Assembly (NCBI RefSeq): GCF_014648515.1
Contig: NZ_BMRG01000002.1
Location: forward strand, 465,308-522,689
DNA from: Saccharothrix coeruleofusca
GTDB lineage: Bacteria > Actinomycetota > Actinomycetes > Mycobacteriales > Pseudonocardiaceae
Reading direction: 5' to 3'
Length of the DNA stretch: 57,382 nt
The position numbers and the translations under genes are program-made. Under the pieces are notes generated by a model. The model ran no database searches and was not told where the DNA came from. It saw only the letters and a list, made by a program, of their open reading frames with translations. Positions 8,463-16,246 of the stretch are shown here, one piece after another (position 1 is the first letter of the stretch; each line of letters begins with the position of its first letter).

Positions 8463-9194
8463 TTGTCCGACATTCCCGAGTTCGACTTCGAGCAGGTGGC
8501 CAGCGGGCGTCCGCTGGAAGTGGGGATGCTCCTGTTCGACGGGGTGACATTCCTCGACTTCATCGGTCCGCACACGGCTTTCGCCTCGGCGGGCATGGCG
8601 GTCCACCTGGTGTCCGACACCCTCGACCCGGTCGTCGGGGACACCGGTGTCAGCGTCCTGCCGACCACCACCCTGGACGACTGCCCCGAGCGGTTGGACG
8701 TGCTGTTCGTGCCCGGCGGGCACGTCGGTCCGACCATGCGCCACCGCGCGAAGCTGGACTTCCTGACCGCTCGCGCCGACACCCCCTACATCACCTCGGT
8801 GTGCACGGGGTCGCTCGTCCTCGCGGCGGCCGGTCTGCTCGACGGGTACCGGGCGGCGACGCACTGGGCCACCCGCCACCACCTCGCCCGGCTCGGCGTG
8901 GAGGTGTCCACCGAGCGGGTGTGCGTCGACCGGAACAGGATCAGCGGCGGCGGGGTGACCGCGGGCATCGACTTCGGCCTCGCGCTCGTGGCGCACCTGC
9001 GCGGCGAGGAGACCGCGAAGCTGGCGCAGCTCGCCATGGAGTACACCCCCGCCCCGCCGTTCGACGCCGGTTCCCCCGAGAGCGCGGGCACCGCGCTGGT
9101 CGACAGGTTCAACGCGTTCGCGGTCTCACCCGAGCAGAGCCTGCACGACGCCGTGTCGCACGTGCTGGACCGCCGGACCACCGCGACGGCCTGA
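8463..9194 (+). CDS. DJ-1/PfpI family protein, isonitrile-hydratase-like, 243 aa
   Basis: DJ-1/PfpI fold with the nucleophile Cys114 in SVCTGSLVLAAAGLL, a following Thr115, and Asp32 in FLDFIGPHTAF. These residues match the Asp/Cys/Thr set of Pseudomonas isocyanide hydratase (InhA), so hydration of isonitriles to N-formamides is a candidate activity. There is no C-terminal AraC HTH, so it is not a GlxA regulator. TTG 8463 has GGAGG (8448-8452) at ideal spacing; GTG 8454 and ATG 8379 are in-frame alternatives. It lies 134 bp after the hydrolase and ends just before a strong hairpin. Confidence 0.8.
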   Translation: MSDIPEFDFEQVASGRPLEVGMLLFDGVTFLDFIGPHTAFASAGMAVHLVSDTLDPVVGDTGVSVLPTTTLDDCPERLDVLFVPGGHVGPTMRHRAKLDFLTARADTPYITSVCTGSLVLAAAGLLDGYRAATHWATRHHLARLGVEVSTERVCVDRNRISGGGVTAGIDFGLALVAHLRGEETAKLAQLAMEYTPAPPFDAGSPESAGTALVDRFNAFAVSPEQSLHDAVSHVLDRRTTATA

Positions 9195-9198
9195 GCGC

Positions 9199-9239
9199 GA
9201 CCGCGCTTCCCCCGCCGATCGGGCGGGGGAAGCGCGGTC
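9199..9239. terminator. Bidirectional hairpin terminator between convergent genes
   Basis: A perfect 18-bp stem (9199-9216 with 9222-9239) closes a 5-nt loop (GATCG). It starts 5 bp after the stop of the DJ-1 gene and lies 8 bp from the end of the leftward gene at 9247. There is no T tract, as usual for actinobacterial terminators. Confidence 0.82.
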
Positions 9240-9246
9240 ACCGGGT

Positions 9247-9567
9247 TCACACGGGGGTGACCCGGTGGCCGCTGACCTTCGAGCTCGGCAGCCTGCCCGC
9301 CTTCGCGCGGCCGGTCAGTTCGTCGCCGGTGATCGTGACGTCGAAGGTGAGGTTGAGGCGCATGGGCCTGCGGATGGACTGCGCCCAGGTCAGCCGGTCG
9401 CCGTCCAGCGCGAGGTCGGTGAGCGGGATCTCGTCGCCGTGCTTGTCGTCCTTGGCGACGCCGCGCAGCACGCCGTCCTGGGTGGACAGTTCCAGAACGG
9501 CGTGCTGCTTGCCGATCGGCGTGTCGATGACCAGGCGCCAAGTCCCGGTGACGGCGGGCTCGGCCAC
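9247..9567 (-). CDS. Small beta-rich conserved hypothetical protein, 106 aa
   Basis: The protein alternates short beta strands with TG and DGD turns (VTGTWRLVIDTPIGKQHAVL, DGVLRGVAKDD, GDRLTWAQSIRRP, ITGDELTGRAKAG). This pattern resembles the small lipocalin-like domain found alone or attached to hydrolases in actinobacteria. GTG 9567 lies 2 nt after the stop of the upstream DJ-1 gene and is preceded by GGTGGGGGTG, so the two are translationally coupled. Function unknown. Confidence 0.68.
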   Translation of the reverse strand: MAEPAVTGTWRLVIDTPIGKQHAVLELSTQDGVLRGVAKDDKHGDEIPLTDLALDGDRLTWAQSIRRPMRLNLTFDVTITGDELTGRAKAGRLPSSKVSGHRVTPV

Positions 9568-9569
9568 GT

Positions 9570-10235
9570 TCACACCCCCACCGTCGAAGCGACCCCGGTG
9601 CCCCGCCACACGGTGCCCCGGCGCTCGTGCGCGATGAGCTTCTCCACCGCGATGGCCACGCGGGGGCCGAGTTCGCGTTCCAGCAGGTACAACCCGAGGT
9701 CCAGGCCCGAGGTGACCGAGGACGCGGTCACCAGGTCGCCGTCGTCGACCACCCGCACGTCGAGCATCCGGACGCCGGTGGCCTCCAGCAGGTCCAGGCC
9801 CATCCGGTGGGTGGTCGCCGGACGCCCCTCGATCAGCCCGGCCATGGCCAGCACCAGCGATCCCCCGCACACCGTGGCCACGGTGACCCCCTCGCGGTCC
9901 AGGGCCTCCTTGAGCAGCGCGGGCAACTCCGTTTCCAGGGTGCGCCCGAGCAGCACCGGGATGCTGTCCTCGGCGGGGTCCTCGGCGTCGGGCTCCGGCA
10001 GGCTGCCCAGCGCGCCGGGCACGACGACCAGGTCGGCCCGTCGCGGGTCCAGCCTCGCGGTGGCGCGCAACGCCACCCCCTTGATCCCGCTGGGCACCTC
10101 GCGCGGCCCCTCGGCCGAGACCAGTTCCACGTCCACGCCCTCGTCGGCGACCATGGCGGCGCCTGCGAGCACTTCGTACGGGGCGATCACGTCCAGCGGA
10201 TCGAACCCGTCGAACAACACCACTTCTGCACGCAT
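9570..10235 (-). CDS. DJ-1/PfpI family protein, 221 aa
   Basis: A second DJ-1/PfpI member within 1 kb. Nucleophile Cys123 in TVCGGSLVLAMAGLIEG, with Asp15 in DPLDVIAPYE. The residue after Cys is Gly, not Thr as in the 8463 protein. No HTH follows, so a catalytic role (isonitrile hydratase-like or glyoxalase-like) is more likely than a regulatory one. ATG 10235 has TAGCGT (10243-10248 on the opposite strand) 7 nt upstream and no ribosome site, suggesting a leaderless mRNA. The downstream small gene is coupled. Confidence 0.83.
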   Translation of the reverse strand: MRAEVVLFDGFDPLDVIAPYEVLAGAAMVADEGVDVELVSAEGPREVPSGIKGVALRATARLDPRRADLVVVPGALGSLPEPDAEDPAEDSIPVLLGRTLETELPALLKEALDREGVTVATVCGGSLVLAMAGLIEGRPATTHRMGLDLLEATGVRMLDVRVVDDGDLVTASSVTSGLDLGLYLLERELGPRVAIAVEKLIAHERRGTVWRGTGVASTVGV

Positions 10236-10351
10236 GCGGGCAACGCTAATTACGACCGGCGCGGGTCAGCAGTGGTTGGATCGCCAACCTTCAACGGATT
10301 CCGGCCAACTCCGCGAACCGACCGGCGCGTCGCCTCGCGGTGGAGTCTTTG

Positions 10352-10385
10352 GCCTTTCGGCAGGTCGACCGACCTGCCGAAAGGC
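10352..10385. terminator. Long perfect hairpin, likely terminator of the leftward HTH gene
   Basis: A 16-bp perfect stem around a 2-nt loop, with arms built from CCTTTCGGCAGGTCG and its complement. It lies 155 bp beyond the stop of the leftward gene at 10540. The rest of the 304-bp gap (10236-10539) shows a -10-like hexamer for the DJ-1 gene and nothing else recognisable. A cruciform or operator role cannot be excluded. Confidence 0.6.
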
Positions 10386-10539
10386 AAGGACACCTCTGGC
10401 CGTTCGTTCATTGTGGACGGTCGGGCGCGCCCATAGCGTTCAGCCCATGAACAAAGACTCGCGGTTCGCACCGCTGCTGAGGTGGCTGCGGGACCACGCT
10501 CGCCTCGTGGGCGGTGGTCGCCTTTCCCGCGCCGGGTGG

Positions 10540-11826
10540 TCACATCAGGATCGCCGCGTCGGACAGCGGAGCGGTCCGGCAGGACCGCGACCGGCAGCCC
10601 CACCTCGACGAGTCGACAGCGGCGGAGCCGATGGAGATCAGCGCCGCGTGGGCGAGGAACCTCTCCCGCTTGTCCCGCTCGTCCAGCAGGGCGCACTCGC
10701 AGGTGGTGGGGGCGGGCACGGGCTCGTCGTGGGCCAGCCCCATGTAGCCGAGCGGGACGCCCAGGCCGCGCGCGATCCCGACCAGGGTGTCGTAGACCTC
10801 GACCGCCTTGCCCGCCACGACGTCGAGCACCTCGACCTCGGGCTGCCCGGTCAGCGCGGCGATCCGCGCGGGCGGCACGCCGTGGCGGACGAGCACGCGG
10901 TAGACCGAGGAGATGTCGCGGTGCGCCAGGGCTTGGCGCACGGCGGGCTGCTCCCACACGTCGGGCAGGTCGACCTCGCGGGCCAGGACCGCGTGCTCGG
11001 TGAGCGCGGGTCCGGGAGCCGTGCCCGCCAACCACTTGGTCCAGGCCCATTCCGGTTCCGGCCGGTGCGGCACCTCGGGCACGGCGGACAGCACCACACC
11101 GCGGATGGCGTCGTGCACGCCGTGCGGCAGCGCGACCGTGCCGGGGATGCCGCACGACGAATCGGCCAGGATCGCCGCCACCGAGTCGTCGGGCGGGCCG
11201 CCGCGCCAGTACAGCTCCACCGTGTCGCCCACGACCACGCCGTCGAGCCAGGCAGCGCCCCGCCACAGCGGCAGCCTGCGCAGCACGCCGCTCATCAGCT
11301 CGGCGGGCAGGGCGGCCTGGGCTCGCAGGGCGCGGCGCTCCAGCGGGTGCAGCTGCTCGCCCGGTCCCGGTGGCAGTCCCGCGGTCCTGGCCTGGCGCCA
11401 CCGCTGCCGGGACACGCCGAGCAGGCGCACTTCGCCACCGGGCGCCCGCAGGTCGAGGTGGTCGCGACCGGGGTGGGCGCGCAGGCCCGGCACTCCCAGC
11501 AGTTCTCCGCCCGCCAGCGACGGCAGCGCTTCGGCCAGCAGGTGGTCCAGGGCGGCGTCGTGCACCCGCAGGCCGAGCACGCGCTCGTCCAGCTGCACGC
11601 AGCCGATCAGGGCGGTGGGCCGCACGGCGACCCTCCGGCGCCGCATCCGCGCCATCGCCCGGTGCACGGCGGTCAGCAGCGCCGCCTCGAACCGCCGCTG
11701 GGCGCCGGTCGCCGCCGAGGGCACCAGCGGACCGGTGGCCGAGCCCCGCCTGCGCACCGTGTTCTGGGTCTCGCCGGTGCACCAGCAGCGCTTCACCAGG
11801 GGCGTGGGCGGGAAGCTGGCTGGCAC
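10540..11826 (-). CDS. Large HTH (XRE-like) fusion protein, probably truncated at the C-terminus, 428 aa
   Basis: Residues about 290-380 (VDLPDVWEQPAVRQALAHRD, VYRVLVRHGVPPARIAALTG, EVLDVVAGKAVEVYDTLV, GLGVPLGYMGLAHDE) match the N-terminal HTH of a common actinobacterial XRE-TPR regulator family. That family starts at this motif and continues through RRRFL-AHAA into about 250 residues of TPR. Here the HTH is preceded by about 290 residues that I do not recognise (strands such as AWLDGVVVGDTVELYWRGG). The protein ends only some 30 residues after ERFLAHAALISIG, in a Cys/Arg-rich tail suggestive of a frameshift. GTG 11826 has a good GGAGG. Confidence 0.7.
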   Translation of the reverse strand: MPASFPPTPLVKRCWCTGETQNTVRRRGSATGPLVPSAATGAQRRFEAALLTAVHRAMARMRRRRVAVRPTALIGCVQLDERVLGLRVHDAALDHLLAEALPSLAGGELLGVPGLRAHPGRDHLDLRAPGGEVRLLGVSRQRWRQARTAGLPPGPGEQLHPLERRALRAQAALPAELMSGVLRRLPLWRGAAWLDGVVVGDTVELYWRGGPPDDSVAAILADSSCGIPGTVALPHGVHDAIRGVVLSAVPEVPHRPEPEWAWTKWLAGTAPGPALTEHAVLAREVDLPDVWEQPAVRQALAHRDISSVYRVLVRHGVPPARIAALTGQPEVEVLDVVAGKAVEVYDTLVGIARGLGVPLGYMGLAHDEPVPAPTTCECALLDERDKRERFLAHAALISIGSAAVDSSRWGCRSRSCRTAPLSDAAILM

Positions 11827-12060
11827 GACGACCTCCGCGGGTGCCGCCCGGTCGGCAAGCCCAGTCCGAAGGTGGTGCTGGGTGGTCGCGGTGCGCGGAC
11901 GCGCGCTCTGGAGGCACCCGCTCCTTCCGGGTCAGGAGGAGCCTCGACGGCGGCCGCGACCGCCGCACCAGAAGCTACAACACCCGGTCGGACCAGCCGA
12001 GCGAACTCACCCGAACGTGCTCTTCAGAGGAGGTGAGCAAGCCCCTTTCGGACCACGGAA

Positions 12061-12098
12061 TTGTCGTACCCCGCCGGTAGAATCGAACACGAGTTCGA
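12061..12098 (+). promoter_or_regulatory. DNA-damage promoter: PafBC-type (RecA-NDp) motif plus perfect LexA/SOS box
   Basis: TTGTCGTAC (12061-12069), then exactly 8 nt, then TAGAAT (12078-12083) fits the mycobacterial RecA-independent damage promoter TTGTCRGTG-N8-TANNAT. The -10 shares one base with TCGAACACGAGTTCGA (12083-12098), a perfect actinobacterial LexA box (TCGAAC-N4-GTTCGA). The start codon at 12120 is 21 bp downstream. The remainder of the 293-bp gap (11827-12119) shows only the ribosome site of the leftward gene. Confidence 0.78.
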
Positions 12099-12119
12099 CC
12101 GCTGCGAGGGGAGCCTGCC

Positions 12120-12740
12120 GTGGAGCCGGTCAGCGTCACCGCCTTGTCCTTCACCGAGTACGTCATGAGCGGTCAGCGGGGCCGCATCAACATCGTGTCG
12201 GAGCAGCGCAGCATCTACCTGACCGCGGATCGGTGGGTGTGCGGCTTCTACAACCCGATGCGCGACGCGATGCGCCGCGCGGCCAACTCGCCGGACCCGG
12301 AGGCGGAACTGGACCGGGCCGTCCGGTCGGCCAGCCTCAACGGCCAGCTGCGGGCGTTCGAGGAGTTGCGCGACGGGTTCCTGCCGTGGCTGCGGTCCAC
12401 GCGGGCGACCGGGGTGCCGACCGGCACGACCCGCTGGTCGGCGGGCGAGCTGACGCTGAAGGTGCGGCCGCACCTGGGACTGCTGGGGCCGGACGGCTCG
12501 ACCGCGGCGGTGCTGGTGTACGTCAAGGAGCAGCCGATGACCCAGGAGGTGGCCAACGTCGGGTTGCGGATCTTGCAGCACACGATGCCGTTGACGCTGG
12601 CGGGCGCGGAGCCGCTGGTGCTGGACGCGCGGCGGGGCCGGGCGTTCCGGATGTCCCGGCGGACGAACCTGGCGAAGCTGGACGCGCTGATCGCGGCCGA
12701 GGCCGCGGGGTACGTGGTGCACTGGCGGATGAGCGCCTGA
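12120..12740 (+). CDS. Probably DNA-damage-inducible protein of unknown function, 206 aa
   Basis: GTG 12120 is preceded by GAGGGGA. No domain is recognised. The protein has a mixed alpha/beta look: strands SVTALSFTEYVM and INIVSEQRSIYL, a helical middle (ELDRAVRSASLNGQLRAFEE), strands LTLKVRPHLGLLG and STAAVLVYVKE, and a basic C-terminal part (RRGRAFRMSRRTNLAKLDAL) ending in a helix. There is no signal peptide or membrane segment. The promoter carries both a LexA box and a PafBC-type motif, so expression during DNA damage is expected; that is the best available clue to its role. It is convergent with the amidohydrolase gene. Confidence 0.75.
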   Translation: MEPVSVTALSFTEYVMSGQRGRINIVSEQRSIYLTADRWVCGFYNPMRDAMRRAANSPDPEAELDRAVRSASLNGQLRAFEELRDGFLPWLRSTRATGVPTGTTRWSAGELTLKVRPHLGLLGPDGSTAAVLVYVKEQPMTQEVANVGLRILQHTMPLTLAGAEPLVLDARRGRAFRMSRRTNLAKLDALIAAEAAGYVVHWRMSA

Positions 12741-12753
12741 GGGGGCGTGCGGG

Positions 12754-14337
12754 TCAGCCGGGGAAGCCCGCCGGGTTGTGGGCGAACTCGCCCGCCACCA
12801 CGGTGGCCAGGACGGCGATGTCGGCGATCCTGGACGGCTCGGTGGTCCGCGGGTCGGCTTCCAGCACGGCGAAGTCCGCCCGCTTCCCCGGTGCGACCGA
12901 CCCCAGGTCGTGCTCCCGCCTGCACGCGTAGGCGGAGCCCGCCGTGTAGGCCGACAGGGCCTGCTCGACGGTGAGCCGTTCGTCCGGCCCCACCGGCAGG
13001 CCGGTGCTGGAGAGGCGCTCGACCATGAACTGGATCGCGCGCAGCGGGCTGCCGTCGGCGACCGGGCGGTCCGAGCTGCCCGCGATCGGGATGCCGCGGT
13101 CGAGGAACGACTTGCCGCGGTACATCCAGGGCGCCCGCCGGGGGCCCATGATCCCGGAGTAGTCGTCGCCGTAGGCCCACAGGAAAGTGGGTTGGACCAC
13201 CGGGATCAGGTTCAGCTCGGCGATCCGGTCGAGCTGGTCGGGGCGGACCAGGCCGCAGTGCTCGATGCGGTGCCGGGCGTCGGGGCGGGGTCGCCGGGAC
13301 ACCGCCTCGGCGAGGGCGTCCAGCGCGAAGTCGATCGCCCGGTCGCCGATCGCGTGCACGGCCAGCTGCCAGCCCGCGGCGTGGCCGTCGATGATCGAGG
13401 CCCGCATCACCTCGGGGTCGTCCTGGAGCTGGCCCCGGCCGCCGATGCCCTCGTAGGGCTCGGTCAGCGCGGCGGTGCGGGCGATCATGCCGCCGTCGGT
13501 GAAGACCTTGAGGGCGCCGATGGACAGCTTCGCGTCGCCAAGGCCGGTGCGCAGGCCCAGTGCCACCGCGCGGTCGAGCCGGTCGTCGCGGTGCGCCGCG
13601 ACGGGCCGCAGCTGGTCCGCCGCGACCATGAGCTGGACGCGGATGGGCAGGTCGGCGCGCTGGTAGGCGCCGACCTCCAGCGGGGTGCTGCCGATCAGGC
13701 CGCCCGCGACGCCCGCCTCGGCGGCCAGGACGACGCCTTGCCGCAGGCACTGCCTGGCTCCGGCTTCGATGTCGGCGACGACGTCGTCCAGCGAGTACGG
13801 CAGGCGCAGGGCGCGCACGGCGGTCTGCGCCGCCTCGGCGAGGAAGCCGGTGGGCTCGCCGCGCTCGTCGCGCTGCACGTCGCGCAGGGCCTCGGCGGGC
13901 AGCGCGGCCAGGGTGGCGCTGTCGACCACGCAGGCGTGGCCGGACAGGTCCTGCACGTAGACCGGCCTGCCGATCCGGTCCAGGTCCTTGGCGGTGAGCG
14001 GGCGGTCCAGGGCGCGGTGGTCGTAGCCCGCCACCTCCAGCCAGCCCGTGCCGCGGTCGGCCGCGAGGAGGTCGACGATGTCGGCGGCCGTGGCGCACCC
14101 GGAGATGTCCAGGGTCCGCGCGGCGCGTCCCGCCCACGCGAGGTGGTTGTGGGCGTCGACGAACCCCGGCAGCACCACCGCGCCGTCGAGGTCGACCTCG
14201 CGCCGGGCGGGCAGGTCCGCCACTTCCTCGTCCAGGCCGACGACCAGTCCGCGCCACACGCCGACGGTGCTCGCGGCGGGGCGGTCGGGGGCCATGGTCA
14301 GCACCCGGCCGCCGGTCAGCTTGAGATCGAGGATCAC
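12754..14337 (-). CDS. Amidohydrolase family 3 (YtcJ-like) metal-dependent hydrolase, 527 aa
   Basis: Metal ligand motifs are in order: FVDAHNHLAWAG (HxH, about residues 61-65), HAIGDRAIDFALDAL (about 324), RHRIEHCG (about 353), and the C-terminal GSSDRPVADGSPLRA followed by LTVEQALSAYTAGSAY and LGSVAPGKRADFAVLEADP. The order and 527-aa length fit the YtcJ/amidohydrolase 3 family, which hydrolyses exocyclic or cyclic amides; the substrate is unknown. No signal peptide. GTG 14337 has TAGCCT (14344-14349) 6 nt upstream, so it is probably leaderless. The iron-box-like site at 14373 sits in this divergent promoter region. Confidence 0.88.
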   Translation of the reverse strand: MILDLKLTGGRVLTMAPDRPAASTVGVWRGLVVGLDEEVADLPARREVDLDGAVVLPGFVDAHNHLAWAGRAARTLDISGCATAADIVDLLAADRGTGWLEVAGYDHRALDRPLTAKDLDRIGRPVYVQDLSGHACVVDSATLAALPAEALRDVQRDERGEPTGFLAEAAQTAVRALRLPYSLDDVVADIEAGARQCLRQGVVLAAEAGVAGGLIGSTPLEVGAYQRADLPIRVQLMVAADQLRPVAAHRDDRLDRAVALGLRTGLGDAKLSIGALKVFTDGGMIARTAALTEPYEGIGGRGQLQDDPEVMRASIIDGHAAGWQLAVHAIGDRAIDFALDALAEAVSRRPRPDARHRIEHCGLVRPDQLDRIAELNLIPVVQPTFLWAYGDDYSGIMGPRRAPWMYRGKSFLDRGIPIAGSSDRPVADGSPLRAIQFMVERLSSTGLPVGPDERLTVEQALSAYTAGSAYACRREHDLGSVAPGKRADFAVLEADPRTTEPSRIADIAVLATVVAGEFAHNPAGFPG

Positions 14338-14372
14338 TCGCGCAGGCTAGCCCATGCTTGGATTAGGGTCGG

Positions 14373-14391
14373 TTAAGTTAGGCAAGGCTTG
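14373..14391 (+). promoter_or_regulatory. Iron-box-like site (IdeR/DmdR type)
   Basis: TTAAGTTAGGCAAGGCTTG. The left half matches the DtxR/IdeR consensus TTAGGTTAGGC at 10 of 11 positions; the right half is poor. It lies 20 bp before the formyltransferase start and 35 bp from the amidohydrolase start. Iron repression is inferred mainly from the siderophore type of the downstream gene. Confidence 0.5.
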
Positions 14392-14411
14392 CCAATCCGA
14401 GGAGGAACCCG

Positions 14412-15359
14412 ATGCGGGTCGTCATGTTCGGCTACCAGACGTGGGGGCACCGCACGCTCCAGGCCCTGCTGGACTCCGAGCACGAGGTGGCGCTGGTCGT
14501 CACCCACCCCAAGAGCGACCACGCCTACGAGCGGATCTGGAGCGACTCGGTCGCCGACCTGGCCGCCGAGCACGGCGTCGAGGTGCTGGTCCGCGAGCGC
14601 CCGGACGACGAGGAGCTGGTGGCCCGGCTCAAGGCGGTCGAGCCGGACGTGATCGTGGCGACGAACTGGCGCACCTGGATCCCGCCGCACATCTTCACCC
14701 TGCCCAAGCACGGCACGCTGAACGTGCACGACTCGCTGCTGCCCGCCTACGCCGGTTTCTCCCCGCTGATCTGGGCCCTGCTCAACGACGAGAAGGAGGT
14801 CGGCGTCACCGCGCACATGATGGACGAGACCCTGGACGCGGGTGACATCGTGCTGCAGCGCTCGGTGCCGGTCGGGCCGAGGGACACCGCCACCGACCTG
14901 TTCCACAAGACCCTGGAGCTGTTCGGGCCGATCACCGTCGACGGGCTGGCCGAGATCGCCAAGGGGCGCACCGACTTCACCCCTCAGGACCGCAGCAAGG
15001 CCAGCTTTTTCCACAAGCGCGCCGAGGAGGACCTGCGCATCGACTGGACCTGGTCGGCCGAGGAGCTGGACCGGCTGGTGCGGGCGCAGTCCGCGCCCTA
15101 CCCCAGCGCGTTCGCCTTCCACCGGGGCAAGCGGCTGGAGATCGTGGAGGCCGAGGTGTCCCGGGCGCGCTACGGCGGCACGCCGGGCCGGATCTTCTAC
15201 CGGGAGGGCGACGGCGTGGCGATCGTCGCGGGCGCCGACGCGCGGCGGGGCCGCAACCACGCCCTGCTGGTCAAGCGGGTCCGCACCGAGGACGGTGTGG
15301 AGATGGGCGCGACCGAGTACTTCACGCACATGGGCGGATACCTGACCAGCCGCCCCTGA
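14412..15359 (+). CDS. Hydroxyornithine-type formyltransferase (siderophore, CchA-like), 315 aa
   Basis: Formyltransferase fold that uses 10-formyl-tetrahydrofolate. Seen: N-terminal Rossmann strand VVMFGYQTWGHRTLQALL, active-site region ATNWRTWIPPHIFTLPKHG and LNVHDSLLPAYAGFSPLIWA with the HxSLLP motif, then MMDETLDAGDIVLQ with the catalytic-type Asp. The C-terminal domain ends YFTHMGGYLTSRP. Wording and 315-aa length resemble the N5-hydroxyornithine formyltransferase of coelichelin biosynthesis more than housekeeping Fmt. No NRPS or ornithine monooxygenase lies nearby, so it is an orphan in this window. AGGAGGA precedes ATG 14412; an iron-box-like site is upstream. Confidence 0.85.
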   Translation: MRVVMFGYQTWGHRTLQALLDSEHEVALVVTHPKSDHAYERIWSDSVADLAAEHGVEVLVRERPDDEELVARLKAVEPDVIVATNWRTWIPPHIFTLPKHGTLNVHDSLLPAYAGFSPLIWALLNDEKEVGVTAHMMDETLDAGDIVLQRSVPVGPRDTATDLFHKTLELFGPITVDGLAEIAKGRTDFTPQDRSKASFFHKRAEEDLRIDWTWSAEELDRLVRAQSAPYPSAFAFHRGKRLEIVEAEVSRARYGGTPGRIFYREGDGVAIVAGADARRGRNHALLVKRVRTEDGVEMGATEYFTHMGGYLTSRP

Positions 15360-15561
15360 CCGCCGAGCGCGCGGTCGACCGCGAGGCAGGTCCACGCCGA
15401 CAACACCAGCGCGGCGTGGACCACCAGCGGGTAGGACGCGGTCACCGCAGCGGGCAGGATCGTGCGACGGAGAGTGACCAGCCCGTCCGGATCATCCGAT
15501 TCCGCTGACACGATGTGGGGGCGGCGGCCCGGCGGTGGCGCCGATCGCTGATCATTGGTCC

Positions 15562-16221
15562 ATGAGCCGAACGCGGTCCACCACGCTGACCGGCCTCGTC
15601 GTGCTGATCCTGTTGGCCGTCGCGGGCTACTACCTGACCCAGTACCGCGAGTCGCAGCCGGACCAGGCGCCGCCCACGACCGCACCGACCGGTGACGCCG
15701 CCGCCCAGCTGGCCGGGCTGACCGTGGCCCCCGAGGGGAAGATGACCGGCTACAGCCGCGACCGGTTCCCGCACTGGAGCGGCCAGGGCAACTCGTGCGA
15801 CACCCGCGAGGTCGTGCTCCAGCGGCAGGGCGCCGACGTGCGCACCGACTCCGCCTGCAAGGCCGTCTCCGGCTCGTGGACCAGCGTGTACGACGGCGAG
15901 GTGGTCACCGACGCGGGCGCGCTGGACATCGACCACGTGGTGCCGCTGGCCGAGGCGTGGCGGTCGGGTGCGGACAAGTGGACCGACCAGCGGCGCGAGG
16001 AGTTCGCCAACGACCTGGGCGGGCTCCAGCTGATCGCGGTCACGGCGCGCAGCAACCGCGCCAAGGGCGACCAGGACCCGGCCAAGTGGCAGCCGCCGAA
16101 CCGGGACTACCTGTGCACCTACGCGCGCAACTGGGTCGCGGTGAAGGCGAACTACCAGCTGACCGTGGACCAGGCCGAGCACGACGCCCTGGCTTCCCTG
16201 CTCGCCGGGTGCCAGGGCTGA
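15562..16221 (+). CDS. Exported or membrane-anchored HNH nuclease (DUF1524/GmrSD C-terminal-like), 219 aa
   Basis: N-terminal membrane segment LTGLVVLILLAVAGYYL (about residues 9-26), a Pro/Thr linker, then a DUF1524-type HNH domain. The domain contains GNSCDTREVVLQRQG, LDIDHVVPLAEAWRSGAD (catalytic His) and NDLGGLQLIAVTARSNRAKG with a KGDQDPAKW motif, and two further Cys (ACKA, YLCTYA) that could form disulfides outside the cell. This architecture is common in actinobacteria as a secreted DNase. ATG 15562 was preferred to the upstream start because the signal or anchor begins there. The 202-bp gap before it shows nothing clear. Confidence 0.85.
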   Translation: MSRTRSTTLTGLVVLILLAVAGYYLTQYRESQPDQAPPTTAPTGDAAAQLAGLTVAPEGKMTGYSRDRFPHWSGQGNSCDTREVVLQRQGADVRTDSACKAVSGSWTSVYDGEVVTDAGALDIDHVVPLAEAWRSGADKWTDQRREEFANDLGGLQLIAVTARSNRAKGDQDPAKWQPPNRDYLCTYARNWVAVKANYQLTVDQAEHDALASLLAGCQG

Positions 16222-16246
16222 TCGGCGCAGGCCGGGACGGGCGTCC

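Noticed and set aside
10447-10540. Plus-strand ATG reading MNKDSRFAPLLRWLRDHARL
   Set aside because: No ribosome site and the frame continues antisense through the HTH gene with shadow-like composition.
15360-15500. Short minus-strand frame with a hydrophobic stretch (LPAAVTASYPLVVHAALVL) in the gap after the formyltransferase
   Set aside because: It has no good start context, runs on antisense into the formyltransferase gene and shows no family; could be a remnant but cannot be supported.
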